DNA of 41,849 nt. It comes from Plectonema cf. radiosum LEGE 06105 (lineage in GTDB: Bacteria > Cyanobacteriota > Cyanobacteriia > Cyanobacteriales > Nostocaceae). The translations under genes and the position numbers were made by a program. This document shows, piece after piece, positions 34,771-41,849 of this stretch; the stretch's first letter is position 1, and each line of letters starts with the position of its first letter. The notes under the pieces are model-generated. The model was not told the origin of the DNA, made no database searches, and worked only from the letters and a program-made list of their open reading frames with translations. The stretch covers positions 1 through 41,849 of the forward strand of contig NZ_JADEWL010000054.1 in the NCBI RefSeq assembly GCF_015207665.1. Direction: 5' to 3'.

Positions 34771-35175
34771 TTAATCTTCCATAAATAAACTCGCATCAAC
34801 ATGAAATAAATTACCTAATTCTTGAGCCTGTTGGCAAGTTATTTTTAAATCACTATTGATAACCTTATCAACATTTTCTATAGAACCAAAAATTGGAATT
34901 AAAATTTCCTTATTTTTATCTTGTGCTTCCATTAAATGAAGCATTATAGAACGAGGTGTAGATTTATTTAATTGATAATGTTTATCTTCAAAATCTTCAA
35001 TCAATTTTACCAATAAATCTAAAATTGTATTTTCTTCTGGTGTAAGATTTTTACGCGCTAGTAATTCTTCAACAACCTCTAAAAAATAATCATTTTCAGC
35101 TTCCGTCTGAATAATTCTAGGTTGATATTTAGAGAGTAATTGACTATAAATTTCTGAATTAATAGTAAAGGTCAT
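34771..35175 (-). CDS. higA: HigA-type antitoxin
   Basis: A 134-residue antitoxin of the HigA type. The helical N-terminal region is visible (IYSQLLSKYQPRIIQTEAEN, then NLTPEENTILDLLVKLIEDF). A C-terminal HTH region follows (SIMLHLMEAQDKNKEILIPI, ITCQQAQELGNLFHVDASLF). I place the start at 35175, where the family N-terminus TFTINSE begins; an in-frame ATG at 35196 would add seven residues. It overlaps the remains of its toxin gene. The recognition helix (GSIENVDKVINSDLK) is less canonical than usual, so DNA binding may be weakened. Confidence 0.8.
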   Translation of the reverse strand: MTFTINSEIYSQLLSKYQPRIIQTEAENDYFLEVVEELLARKNLTPEENTILDLLVKLIEDFEDKHYQLNKSTPRSIMLHLMEAQDKNKEILIPIFGSIENVDKVINSDLKITCQQAQELGNLFHVDASLFMED

Positions 35176-35504
35176 TTTTCCATTTATCTTTGTCATATTC
35201 TGCGTGAGTTAAGATATATTTAATATAGATGACCTGTTTTTCATAATTAATACTAACAATCAATCTATAGGAATCCGATTTGATTCATGAAAAACTCGTG
35301 AGGGCAGGCAAGAGGCAAGAGGCAACAGAGAATAAACAATGTTACGTATACTGAGTTTTTTTCAAAAAGCAAATATGAGTCCTATATATTTATTACCTTT
35401 AATATTGAAAACTGTAAAATTACCAACCGCTTCTGCTTGTGGAAAAGCTGTTTGTACCTCTATCAAGTTTTCCTGGTTTTTTGCTGGATAGTACACTAAT
35501 CCTA
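35159..35504 (-). pseudogene. higB: HigB toxin gene split by a MITE and missing its 5' end
   Basis: Two collinear pieces of a HigB/RelE-type toxin are on the minus strand. Piece one (35385-35504) reads YYPAKNQENLIEVQTAFPQA, then EAVGNFTVFNIKGNKY. Piece two (35159-35267) reads RLIVSINYEKQVIYIKYILT, then HAEYDKDKWKNDLYY and stop. Between them lies a 117-bp element; removing it and one TA copy restores GNKY-RLIV in frame. The first 20 or so residues are missing, and the sequence there gives way to a second inverted-repeat element at 35505. Its stop overlaps higA. Confidence 0.82.
35268..35384. mobile_element. MITE-like element, copy 2, inside higB
   Basis: A 117-bp non-coding insertion. The ends are TAGGAATCCGATTTG (35268-35282) and, read inward from the other side, TAGGACTCATATTTG; 12 of 15 positions agree. 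TA is duplicated at 35266-35267 and 35385-35386. The internal ACTGAGTTTT near one end is shared with the element at 26441-26554. There is no coding capacity, so it must have moved with a transposase supplied in trans (inference). Confidence 0.78.
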
Positions 35505-35670
35505 AGAGGATGTTTTAAAAGTATCCGGCGGTTTAAACCGCTACTACAGAAACGAAGTCCACCGTAAGGTGGACTAATAATTTAAAACCCGCGCAGGCGG
35601 GTTTTGTTTGTGTAGCCGTGACTTATAGTCGCCAAGTAAAGTATTAAATTAGACTTTCAAAACATCCTCT
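35505..35670. mobile_element. Inverted-repeat element with three internal hairpins
   Basis: A 166-bp element with 18-bp terminal inverted repeats (AGAGGATGTTTTAAAAGT at 35505-35522; complement at 35653-35670, one mismatch). Inside are a 14-bp palindrome GCGGTTTAAACCGC (35528-35541), hairpin AGTCCACC/GGTGGACT (35556-35575) and hairpin AAAACCCGC/GCGGGTTTT (35584-35605). The hairpin series resembles a dispersed repeat I recall from Nostoc-type genomes. It abuts the broken 5' end of higB. Confidence 0.65.
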
Positions 35671-35708
35671 AAAAGTCAATTTATCACAACTCCTAACTTT
35701 CTTAATCC

Positions 35709-36293
35709 ATGAATCTCGAATCTCTCCTCAAACTCAACCGTACAATTCGTGTAATTGGCTTTGACGATGCTCCATTTATTCGCGGTGCAGGAAAAAAGGT
35801 AAATTTAGCAGGAATTATTTGTGCGGGAACTCGATTTGAAGGAATGGTTTGGGGGGAATTACAACCAGATGGTTTTGACTCAACGGAAACTATTTGCAAA
35901 CTATTAATTAACAGTAAGTTTTTACCACAATTACATATAGTATTACTCGATGGAATTGGTTTCGGTGGATTTAACGTTGTTGACTTACCAACATTAGCCG
36001 AAAAACTCCAACTTCCCTGCGTTGCTGTGATGCGTCGTCAACCCGATTTAGATGCAGTTACCCTAGCGATGAATCATTTACCAAACTTAGAAAAACGCCA
36101 AGAATTATTAAAACGTGCGGGGACAATTTACGAATATTCATCCTTTGTATTTCAAGTATGTGGGGAACAACCAGAAATCATTGCTAAAGTATTAGAAAAA
36201 TTAACCGATTGCGGCAAAGTTCCCGAAGCATTACGATTAGCACATTTGATTTCTGCTGCGGTAATTAAAGGAGAAAGTGGAAGTTCAGCTTAA
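35709..36293 (+). CDS. DUF99 family protein
   Basis: A 194-residue protein of the DUF99 family: VIGFDDAPFIRGAGKKVNLA, GIICAGTRFEGMVWGEL, VLLDGIGFGGFNVVDLPTLA, then PCVAVMRRQPDL. The fold is related to endonuclease V, but nuclease activity is not established for the family. Several acidic residues (in GFDDAP and LDGIGFGG) are in positions that could bind a metal. It begins 39 bp after the inverted-repeat element. No operon partner is apparent. Confidence 0.88.
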   Translation: MNLESLLKLNRTIRVIGFDDAPFIRGAGKKVNLAGIICAGTRFEGMVWGELQPDGFDSTETICKLLINSKFLPQLHIVLLDGIGFGGFNVVDLPTLAEKLQLPCVAVMRRQPDLDAVTLAMNHLPNLEKRQELLKRAGTIYEYSSFVFQVCGEQPEIIAKVLEKLTDCGKVPEALRLAHLISAAVIKGESGSSA

Positions 36294-36499
36294 TTAATTT
36301 TTATCATAAATTTTCTCGAAGGTATGCCTACATTTACTTATTCGTTGGCAATATTTTCCCAGTCAATTTTAATGGACTTATGCTATAAGAGCGGGGAATT
36401 GTATTTTCTGGCGGATGTGAATTTGAAACGTTTTTTTGCACAACTTAAGTAATGCTTCAGTCAACGCCATAATAGACATAAAAGCCAAAACCTGCGAAC

Positions 36500-37156
36500 A
36501 TGACAGCCACTACTTCTAACCCAAAGTCCGAAATTTTCTACCCTAGTTCTGATGGTGAACCCGTGACGGAAACTTATACTCATCTCTACGCATTATTAAC
36601 AACTCTGGAAGTACTCAGACAATATCTCCAAGGACAACAGACAACTGTTTTAGCAAATCAATTTTTATATTATGCTCAAGGTTTCCCAAAATTACGAATA
36701 GCACCTGATGTGATGGTAATTTTTGATGTTGAGCCGGGAGGTAGAGACAATTATAAAATCTGGGAAGAAGGTAAAGTACCTTCAGTGGTTTTTGAAATTA
36801 CATCTAAGGGTACACAAAATCAAGATACAGAATATAAAAAAACCTTGTACGAACAATTAGAAGTACAAGAATATTGGCTTTTCGATCCAAAAGGTGAATG
36901 GATAGAAGAAAAATTACGCGGTTATCGTTTGCAAGGAGAAAGTTACCAACTAATTACAGATAGCCGCAGCGAACCATTAAAATTACGTTTAACTATAGAA
37001 GATGAATTAATCGGTTTTTACCGCGAAGATACAGGAGATAAATTATTAATTCCCGATGAATTAGCAAGTAAGTTAAGCCAAGAAACCCAGCGTGCAAATG
37101 AAGCTGAGGCGCTTTTAGCTCGTTATAAAGAACGTTTTGGAGATTTGAACGAGTAA
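36500..37156 (+). CDS. Uma2-family (DUF820) putative nuclease
   Basis: A 218-residue PD-(D/E)XK-like protein of the Uma2 family, greatly expanded in cyanobacteria. Candidate active-site residues are Asp70 in IAPDVMVIFD, Glu99 and Lys103 in VVFEITSKGT. The family signature EYKKTLYEQLEVQEYWLFDP follows. The C-terminus ends in a helical, charged tail (LSQETQRANEAEALLARYKE). The biological role is unknown; some members are thought to accompany mobile elements. It looks intact. Confidence 0.88.
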   Translation: MTATTSNPKSEIFYPSSDGEPVTETYTHLYALLTTLEVLRQYLQGQQTTVLANQFLYYAQGFPKLRIAPDVMVIFDVEPGGRDNYKIWEEGKVPSVVFEITSKGTQNQDTEYKKTLYEQLEVQEYWLFDPKGEWIEEKLRGYRLQGESYQLITDSRSEPLKLRLTIEDELIGFYREDTGDKLLIPDELASKLSQETQRANEAEALLARYKERFGDLNE

Positions 37157-37162
37157 TTATGT

Positions 37163-37194
37163 ATGTAGGGTGTGTGACATCACACACCCTACAT
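37163..37194. terminator. Perfect hairpin between convergent uma2-like and asnS genes
   Basis: A 14-bp perfect stem (ATGTAGGGTGTGTG at 37163-37176; complement at 37181-37194) with a four-base loop lies between two convergent stop codons. It can act on both transcripts, although T-runs are poor. GTAGGGTGTG palindromes are also dispersed repeats in such genomes. Confidence 0.55.
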
Positions 37195-37203
37195 TTATAG
37201 AAG

Positions 37204-38595
37204 CTAAAAATCGGCATTTTCCGGAGTACGGGGAAAGGGAATCACATCGCGAATATTTCCCATTCCTGTGATAAACTGTACCAATCTTTCAAAACCCAAT
37301 CCAAAACCAGCATGAGGTACTGTACCATAACGACGTAAATCCATGTACCACCATAAATCTTCTGGTTTCATTCCTTGAGCTTTAATCCGCTGCTCCAACA
37401 CATCATATCTTTCTTCACGCTGGGAACCACCGATAATTTCGCCAATTTTCGGTGCTAAAACATCCATTGCAGCAACGGTTTTTTCATCATCACTCAACCG
37501 CATATAAAATGCTTTAATTTCTGTGGGATAATCACTCACAATAACCGGCTTTTTAAATAATTTTTCGCACAAATAACGCTCGTGTTCTGATTGTAAATCC
37601 AAACCCCAATTTACCGGATATTCAAACTGGACATCCGCTTTTTCTAATAGTTTGACAGCTTCAGTATAAGTGATTCTTTCAAATTGATTATTAATAATAT
37701 TTTCTGCGGTTTCTAAAACTGTTTTATCAACTCGCAAATTGAAAAAATCCATGTCTTCTGGACATTTATCCATTACATATTTAAAGACATATCTGAGAAA
37801 TTCCTCAGCTAAATCCATATCTTCAGATAATTCGCAAAAAGCCATTTCCGGCTCAACCATCCAAAATTCTGCAAGGTGACGCGAAGTGTTAGAATTTTCT
37901 GCACGGAAGGTAGGACCAAAGGTATAGACGTTACCAAAGGTCATTGCCATAATTTCGGCTTCTAATTGACCGCTGACTGTTAAATATGTCGGTCTACCAA
38001 AAAAGTCTTTACTGTAGTCTACCAGCTTATCTTCTGTGCGAGGAACGTTATTTAAATCTAAGCTAGTAACCCTAAAAAGCTCTCCCGCACCTTCGCAGTC
38101 GCTAGCGGTGATAATCGGTGTATGTACCCACAAAAAGCCCCGTTGTTGAAAGAATTCATGAATCGCTGTTGCACAAGCGTTACGCACCCGGAAAACCGCA
38201 CCCAAGGAATTAGTACGACTGCGTAAATGTCCAATTGTTCTGAGAAATTCAAAGGAATGGCGTTTCTTCTGTAGGGGATAAGTTTCTGGATCTGCTTCAC
38301 CGTAAACTTTCACCTTTTCCGCTTTTAATTCAATTCTTTGTCCTTTTCCTTGAGACTCAACCAGTATTCCCGATGCCTCCACGGAAACACCTGTATTTAA
38401 TTGCTTTAATATATTCTCATAATCTGGTAAATTTTGGTCTAATACAACTTGCAAATTAGCCAGAGATGAACCATCATTAAGTTCAATAAAAGCAAACCCT
38501 TTTAATTCACGCTTTGTTCTCACCCAACCTTGTGCTTTTATTGATTCATCAGGTTGAGCGCTGCGTAATATTTCTGCAATCCGTCTTTCTATCAT
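37204..38595 (-). CDS. asnS: Asparaginyl-tRNA synthetase
   Basis: A 463-residue class II synthetase that charges tRNA-Asn. The N-terminal OB-fold anticodon-binding domain covers about 15-105 ([20 protein letters not shown]). Motif 2 region is [20 protein letters not shown] and motif 3 is [20 protein letters not shown], followed by DVIPFPRTP at the very end. Length is normal. It is the second gene on the minus strand after a small coiled-coil gene, with a hairpin between. Confidence 0.97.
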   Translation of the reverse strand: MIERRIAEILRSAQPDESIKAQGWVRTKRELKGFAFIELNDGSSLANLQVVLDQNLPDYENILKQLNTGVSVEASGILVESQGKGQRIELKAEKVKVYGEADPETYPLQKKRHSFEFLRTIGHLRSRTNSLGAVFRVRNACATAIHEFFQQRGFLWVHTPIITASDCEGAGELFRVTSLDLNNVPRTEDKLVDYSKDFFGRPTYLTVSGQLEAEIMAMTFGNVYTFGPTFRAENSNTSRHLAEFWMVEPEMAFCELSEDMDLAEEFLRYVFKYVMDKCPEDMDFFNLRVDKTVLETAENIINNQFERITYTEAVKLLEKADVQFEYPVNWGLDLQSEHERYLCEKLFKKPVIVSDYPTEIKAFYMRLSDDEKTVAAMDVLAPKIGEIIGGSQREERYDVLEQRIKAQGMKPEDLWWYMDLRRYGTVPHAGFGLGFERLVQFITGMGNIRDVIPFPRTPENADF

Positions 38596-38638
38596 ATATT
38601 TTACTTCCGAGAATAAAAATTAAGTGCTGTTAGTGGAC

Positions 38639-38663
38639 AGTTGACAGTTATCAACTGTCAACT
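38639..38663. repeat. Hairpin upstream of asnS
   Basis: An 11-bp perfect stem (AGTTGACAGTT / AACTGTCAACT) with a three-base loop, built from TTGACAG-type heptamer units, overlaps the stop codon of the upstream coiled-coil gene. It may be a terminator or simply a repeat. Confidence 0.45.
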
Positions 38664-39068
38664 AACTACAGACTTTAATAACCAGCCTATGATAACGCCC
38701 AATCCACCAAAACGGACTACTTGCCAAAACAAGTCTTTCAAACCGCTTTTTGTAAATATAACGCTACCACCAAACATCACTAAATAACTCTCGGAAAACA
38801 ATCCTAAAGCATTGTCTAAACTTTCTAATTTTTCTTTAATCTGCTTCAACTCTGCTTTTAAAGTTCGCGTTGTTGTTTGTTGCAGTTGTTTTTTAATTTC
38901 GTCAGAATGTCGCACTAGCTCTATCTGACGCTGTTTATCAGCGAATATCTGAGCATACCGTTGTTTTAACTCACCAAGGTTTTGCTCGACTGATAATATT
39001 TCTTGTTGCAATTCTTGTTCTAAATTTTCCTCAGTTGATGATTGAGAAGATTTTTTAGGCGACTCCAT
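38658..39068 (-). CDS. Coiled-coil protein with C-terminal membrane anchor
   Basis: A 136-residue protein. Residues about 15-90 form a charged coiled coil (NLEQELQQEILSVEQNLGEL, LKAELKQIKEKLESLDNALG). Residues about 113-134 form a hydrophobic helix (VVRFGGLGVIIGWLLKSVV). The first half would face the cytoplasm as a tail-anchored protein. I do not recognise the family. It is divergent from a small plus-strand gene only 47 bp away, so their promoters overlap. Confidence 0.65.
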   Translation of the reverse strand: MESPKKSSQSSTEENLEQELQQEILSVEQNLGELKQRYAQIFADKQRQIELVRHSDEIKKQLQQTTTRTLKAELKQIKEKLESLDNALGLFSESYLVMFGGSVIFTKSGLKDLFWQVVRFGGLGVIIGWLLKSVVS

Positions 39069-39115
39069 GAGGGAAGTATTACAGTAAAAGAGAACGTTTT
39101 GAAAGCTTCTTCGTT

Positions 39116-39403
39116 ATGTCTCAATCCAGTCAACTGCCTAAAACTAGTCAATTGCAAGAAATAAGTACATTAGAGTTAGCTCAAGCTCTATTGGAGAGAT
39201 TGAGTATATCTCCTAACGATTGGCATCGTCTCAAGTCTAACCGCAAAGTTCGCGCTTGCGAACAAACCGCAGCTGCCCTTGTATTTCTCCTAAACGAACA
39301 ACCCGAAGAAGCACAAGCTAGATTAGAACAAGCTACTGGCTGGTTAAATCGCTCTATCAGTGCGCCACCTTGTCCAACTCACGGACAAAAAAAAGACAGT
39401 TAG
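39116..39403 (+). CDS. Small conserved cyanobacterial-type protein
   Basis: A 95-residue soluble helical protein: STLELAQALLERLSISPNDW, HRLKSNRKVRACEQTAAALV, and FLLNEQPEEAQARLEQATGW. It resembles a short cyanobacterial family (perhaps DUF6439; I am not certain). It has a conserved Cys in KVRACEQ and ends in a hydrophilic tail with PPCPTHGQKK. The function is unknown. It is divergent from the coiled-coil membrane protein gene. Confidence 0.65.
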   Translation: MSQSSQLPKTSQLQEISTLELAQALLERLSISPNDWHRLKSNRKVRACEQTAAALVFLLNEQPEEAQARLEQATGWLNRSISAPPCPTHGQKKDS

Positions 39404-39486
39404 TTGTTAATTGTTGGTTGTTAGTTGTTATAATTTAACTCCTAACTCTTAACTCTTAACTCCTAACTCCTAACTCCTAACTCTGT
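39401..39486. repeat. Heptamer tandem repeats (GTTGTTA, CTAACTC)
   Basis: Copies of a GTTGTTA-like unit are followed by seven or so copies of CTAACTC/TTAACTC. The tract fills the space between two convergent genes and could pair with itself to make an imperfect hairpin. Confidence 0.75.
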
Positions 39487-39502
39487 TAGTCTTAACTAAT
39501 AA

Positions 39503-39958
39503 TTAATTCCGTAACAACGGTATCCTACTACGTCTATGCTCCAACTGCTTGCATAGCCGTAACTCCGTACCTTTACGGTTCCATTCCACCTGGTCGAAAA
39601 TTAGATGCAGTATGGATAAACCACGACCATTTTCTGATTCATCAGGTGGCAAATATTCGGTGGGATTTTCTTCACAATCGCATTCGGGAATAAATCCCTT
39701 ACCTTGATCTGATATTACCCACCAATATCTATCATCAATTAAAGAAAAACGAACTACAACTTTTTTTCCAGGATCGAGATTATTGCCGTGCTTCGCTGCA
39801 TTGACTAAGGCTTCTTGAAGTCCTAGTCTCAACTCAGCTTGCATTTCTCCTGGGATTTCTGCCAAAAGCAAATCTAAAATTGGACAGAGATATAGAGTTG
39901 AGGCAAAACTAATCGTACCCCAATTGCGTCCTACCGGACGAAGTGAAATGGTAATCAC
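39503..39958 (-). CDS. RsbW-like ATP-binding anti-sigma or switch kinase
   Basis: A 151-residue protein with a GHKL ATPase domain. The N-box is GLQEALVNAAKHGN (Glu49, Asn53, His57), and the ATP-lid G1 box is WVISDQGKGFIP (Asp84, Gly86, Gly88). NGRGLSILHLIFDQVEW is the G2 region. This is the size and order of RsbW/SpoIIAB-type serine kinases that bind sigma or anti-anti-sigma partners. No partner gene is adjacent. Cyanobacteria use several such proteins in partner-switching circuits; the target is unknown. Confidence 0.87.
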   Translation of the reverse strand: MITISLRPVGRNWGTISFASTLYLCPILDLLLAEIPGEMQAELRLGLQEALVNAAKHGNNLDPGKKVVVRFSLIDDRYWWVISDQGKGFIPECDCEENPTEYLPPDESENGRGLSILHLIFDQVEWNRKGTELRLCKQLEHRRSRIPLLRN

Positions 39959-40378
39959 AAGAGAAACCCCGTAGCTTTCGGCTTAAGCTAGACATGACTT
40001 TTACTACTTACACCGCACCCTGCAATTAATTTGAGGTGGTCATGTTGCCTTAATTTTTATCTTTGTACAACTAATTTTTGTATGCTACTTAACTTGACTC
40101 TCTTAAAGAAATAAAGGTTGCTTAAGTTCAAATCGGCTATTGATTTTTTACTACCGAACAGTTACAAACTATAAATTTATTTGAAGTATTAACGAGTATT
40201 TTTATACTCCTAAACATAACCGATTTGTAACTTAAATAACTCATGTATTTCTTGGTTTAAGAGTCTGGAATTACGTCAATTTCTTTATACAAAAGGTATT
40301 CTATATTTAGATTAATTCAATTTTAGCATTTTTACTATGCACTAGACTACAATTTGCAAATTTCACCTGAGAATTAAA
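39959..40378. other. Intergenic region, nothing recognised
   Basis: About 420 bp of AT-rich sequence between two minus-strand genes. No open frame of note, no tRNA, no clear hairpin with T-run. It should contain the promoter of the RsbW-like gene, but I cannot pick boxes with confidence. Confidence 0.45.
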
Positions 40379-41761
40379 CTAAGTATCTTTGACTAAGTTT
40401 GATAGGACAAGAAATGCTGCTACTTCTACATGAGCTGTTTGAGGAAAAAAATCAGCTGGTTGTACTCGCGACAAAGTATATAAATCATCTTGACAAAGTT
40501 GCTTTAAGTCGCGAGCAAGTGTTGCTGCTTTACAACTCACATAAACAATACGAGCCGGTTTTACTTTGCGTAAAGTTTCGATTACACTGGGTTCGCATCC
40601 TTTTCTTGGTGGGTCAAGTATAACAATATCTGGTTTATCAGATATCCGAGACAGTAATTCTTCTACCTTTCCCCAATGGAAGGTTACGTTGTTTATGTGA
40701 TTATACTGAGCATTAATTTGGGCGGCGGCTACAGAGTATTCTTGTATTTCCAAACCAATAGCAAGATGTACTTGTTTTGCGAGCGGTAAAGTTAAAGTTC
40801 CGATACCACAATAAGCATCAACTAATATTTCCTTACCTTGTAAATTTAATTCCGATTGAATTTCGTATAATAATGCCTCCGCTGTTTCAGTGTTTACTTG
40901 GAAAAATGTTTCCGGTCTGATTTTCCATTTTAAAGAAGCAAATTCTTCTTTCAAATCAGAGGTTCCAGCTATCAGTCGAGTTTCGTTACCAAAAATTGCA
41001 TTTGTGCGATCGCCATTCCGGTTTAACATCACTCCCACTAATGGGGGATAGTGGTCTAACCACTCTTGTGCTTGTTGTTCAATTCCTGGTAAAATCCAAT
41101 CCCTTACCACCAAGGTCAACAATACTTCACCAGTACGGCGACCGATGCGTAAACCAAGATGACGGATAATTCCGCTATGACTACGTTCGTGATAAATCTC
41201 CCAACCATTAGATTCGATATCTTGTTTTACTTGGGCTAAAAAAGGATTTAATCGCGAATCTTGCACCGGGCATTGATTTAAATTGACTATCTGATGAGAA
41301 GATTTTTGGTAGTAACCCGCTATTACCCCCCCACTAGTACTTATGCCCATCGGGTAAGTGGCTTTATTGCGGTAGTCCAATGGTTCACCCGCAGTTAACA
41401 CCTGATCTACTCGCGGTTGTGTAAAACCACCAATCTTTTGTAAAGCTTGAATAACTGCTTTACGTTTAGCTGCTAATTGGTACTGATAATTAATATGCTG
41501 CCACTGACAGCCACCACATTTATCCGCGACAATGCAAGCCGGTCTAATTCGATGGCACGATGATTGTAATAATTCTTTAACTTTGCCCAATGCGTATTTG
41601 GGCTTAACATTTACCAAACGCACAACAACGCGATCGCCAGGTACAGTATCCGGTACAAACACCACCAGTTCAGCGCTTCGTCCTACACCATCACCCGTAT
41701 CGCTCAAGTCGGTAATTTCCGTTTCTACCAAATCACCCTGCTTCCAGCTTGTTTTAGACAT
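40379..41761 (-). CDS. rlmD: 23S rRNA (uracil-5-)-methyltransferase, RumA/RlmD type
   Basis: A 460-residue RNA methyltransferase. An N-terminal TRAM domain (about 6-62) is followed by iron-sulfur cysteines Cys69, Cys76, Cys82 and Cys85 (ACIVADKCGGCQW); a separate Cys164 lies in LNQCPVQD. The SAM motif is LVDAYCGIGTLTLPLA at about 313-328, the DPPRKG motif is at 383-388, and the nucleophile is Cys410 in YVSCKAATLARDL. It forms 5-methyluridine in RNA. RlmD-type identity is the best guess; cyanobacteria have one or two homologues, and the RlmCD type is an alternative. Confidence 0.88.
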   Translation of the reverse strand: MSKTSWKQGDLVETEITDLSDTGDGVGRSAELVVFVPDTVPGDRVVVRLVNVKPKYALGKVKELLQSSCHRIRPACIVADKCGGCQWQHINYQYQLAAKRKAVIQALQKIGGFTQPRVDQVLTAGEPLDYRNKATYPMGISTSGGVIAGYYQKSSHQIVNLNQCPVQDSRLNPFLAQVKQDIESNGWEIYHERSHSGIIRHLGLRIGRRTGEVLLTLVVRDWILPGIEQQAQEWLDHYPPLVGVMLNRNGDRTNAIFGNETRLIAGTSDLKEEFASLKWKIRPETFFQVNTETAEALLYEIQSELNLQGKEILVDAYCGIGTLTLPLAKQVHLAIGLEIQEYSVAAAQINAQYNHINNVTFHWGKVEELLSRISDKPDIVILDPPRKGCEPSVIETLRKVKPARIVYVSCKAATLARDLKQLCQDDLYTLSRVQPADFFPQTAHVEVAAFLVLSNLVKDT

Positions 41762-41849
41762 CAGTCATCAATTAATAATCATCAATAATTAATTATCAAT
41801 TATCAATCAATATCACCCCTTGTCCCCCCATCCCCCCAATCTCCTCTTC
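41762..41849. repeat. AT-rich short repeats and C-rich tract at the window end
   Basis: Repeated ATCAATTA-type units are followed by CCCCCCATCCCCCC. The first bases of the window (GGGGATGGGGGGATGGGG) are the same motif in opposite orientation, so this repeat family occurs at both ends. Confidence 0.5.

Overview
The window looks like chromosomal DNA of a filamentous, heterocyst-type cyanobacterium (Nostocales). This rests on AT-rich DNA with scattered HIP1 octamers (GCGATCGC), heptanucleotide tandem repeats between genes, the order tig-clpP-clpX divergent from asd-dapA-rnj, a groESL operon with both a K-box and a CIRCE element, a homologue of the Mo-dependent nitrogenase C-terminal domain family, and a caspase-like membrane protein of cyanobacterial type. 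The species cannot be named from this sequence alone. I saw no rRNA, tRNA, CRISPR array or full-length transposase gene.

Layout. 0.1-4.2 kb: a molybdopterin oxidoreductase, ribosomal protein L32, a membrane-anchored unknown, a catalytically substituted orthocaspase and the Mo-nitrogenase-domain homologue. 5.3-9.5 kb (minus strand): RNase J, DapA and Asd. 10.4-14.2 kb (plus): trigger factor, ClpP and ClpX. 14.3-18.8 kb: an alpha/beta hydrolase, a GntR regulator divergent from a dienelactone hydrolase, an S1-domain protein and an unknown. 19.0-21.5 kb: a small HTH protein, a cupin and ureB-ureA-ureD. 21.7-27.7 kb: a methyltransferase and radical SAM gene that overlap, two tandem paralogous methyltransferases, a decayed coiled-coil gene, a small inverted-repeat element and an O-methyltransferase. 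27.9-35.7 kb is accessory: HepT/MntA, a GNAT protein, several antitoxins with ruined toxins, groESL and a response regulator. 35.7-41.8 kb returns to housekeeping-type genes: DUF99, Uma2, AsnS, two small unknowns, an RsbW-like ATPase and RlmD.

How genes work together. Trigger factor, ClpXP and GroESL are protein folding and turnover functions. Asd and DapA are consecutive lysine/diaminopimelate enzymes. UreD, UreA and UreB belong to urease, but the catalytic subunit gene ureC is not in the window.

Most notable: in the accessory stretch three toxin-antitoxin loci keep the antitoxin but have a broken toxin. One toxin (higB) is split by a 117-bp element with TA target duplication. A relative of that element lies 9 kb away beside a pseudogene. 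The higB 5' end is lost at a second kind of inverted-repeat element. Only HepT/MntA looks intact, with both diagnostic motifs.
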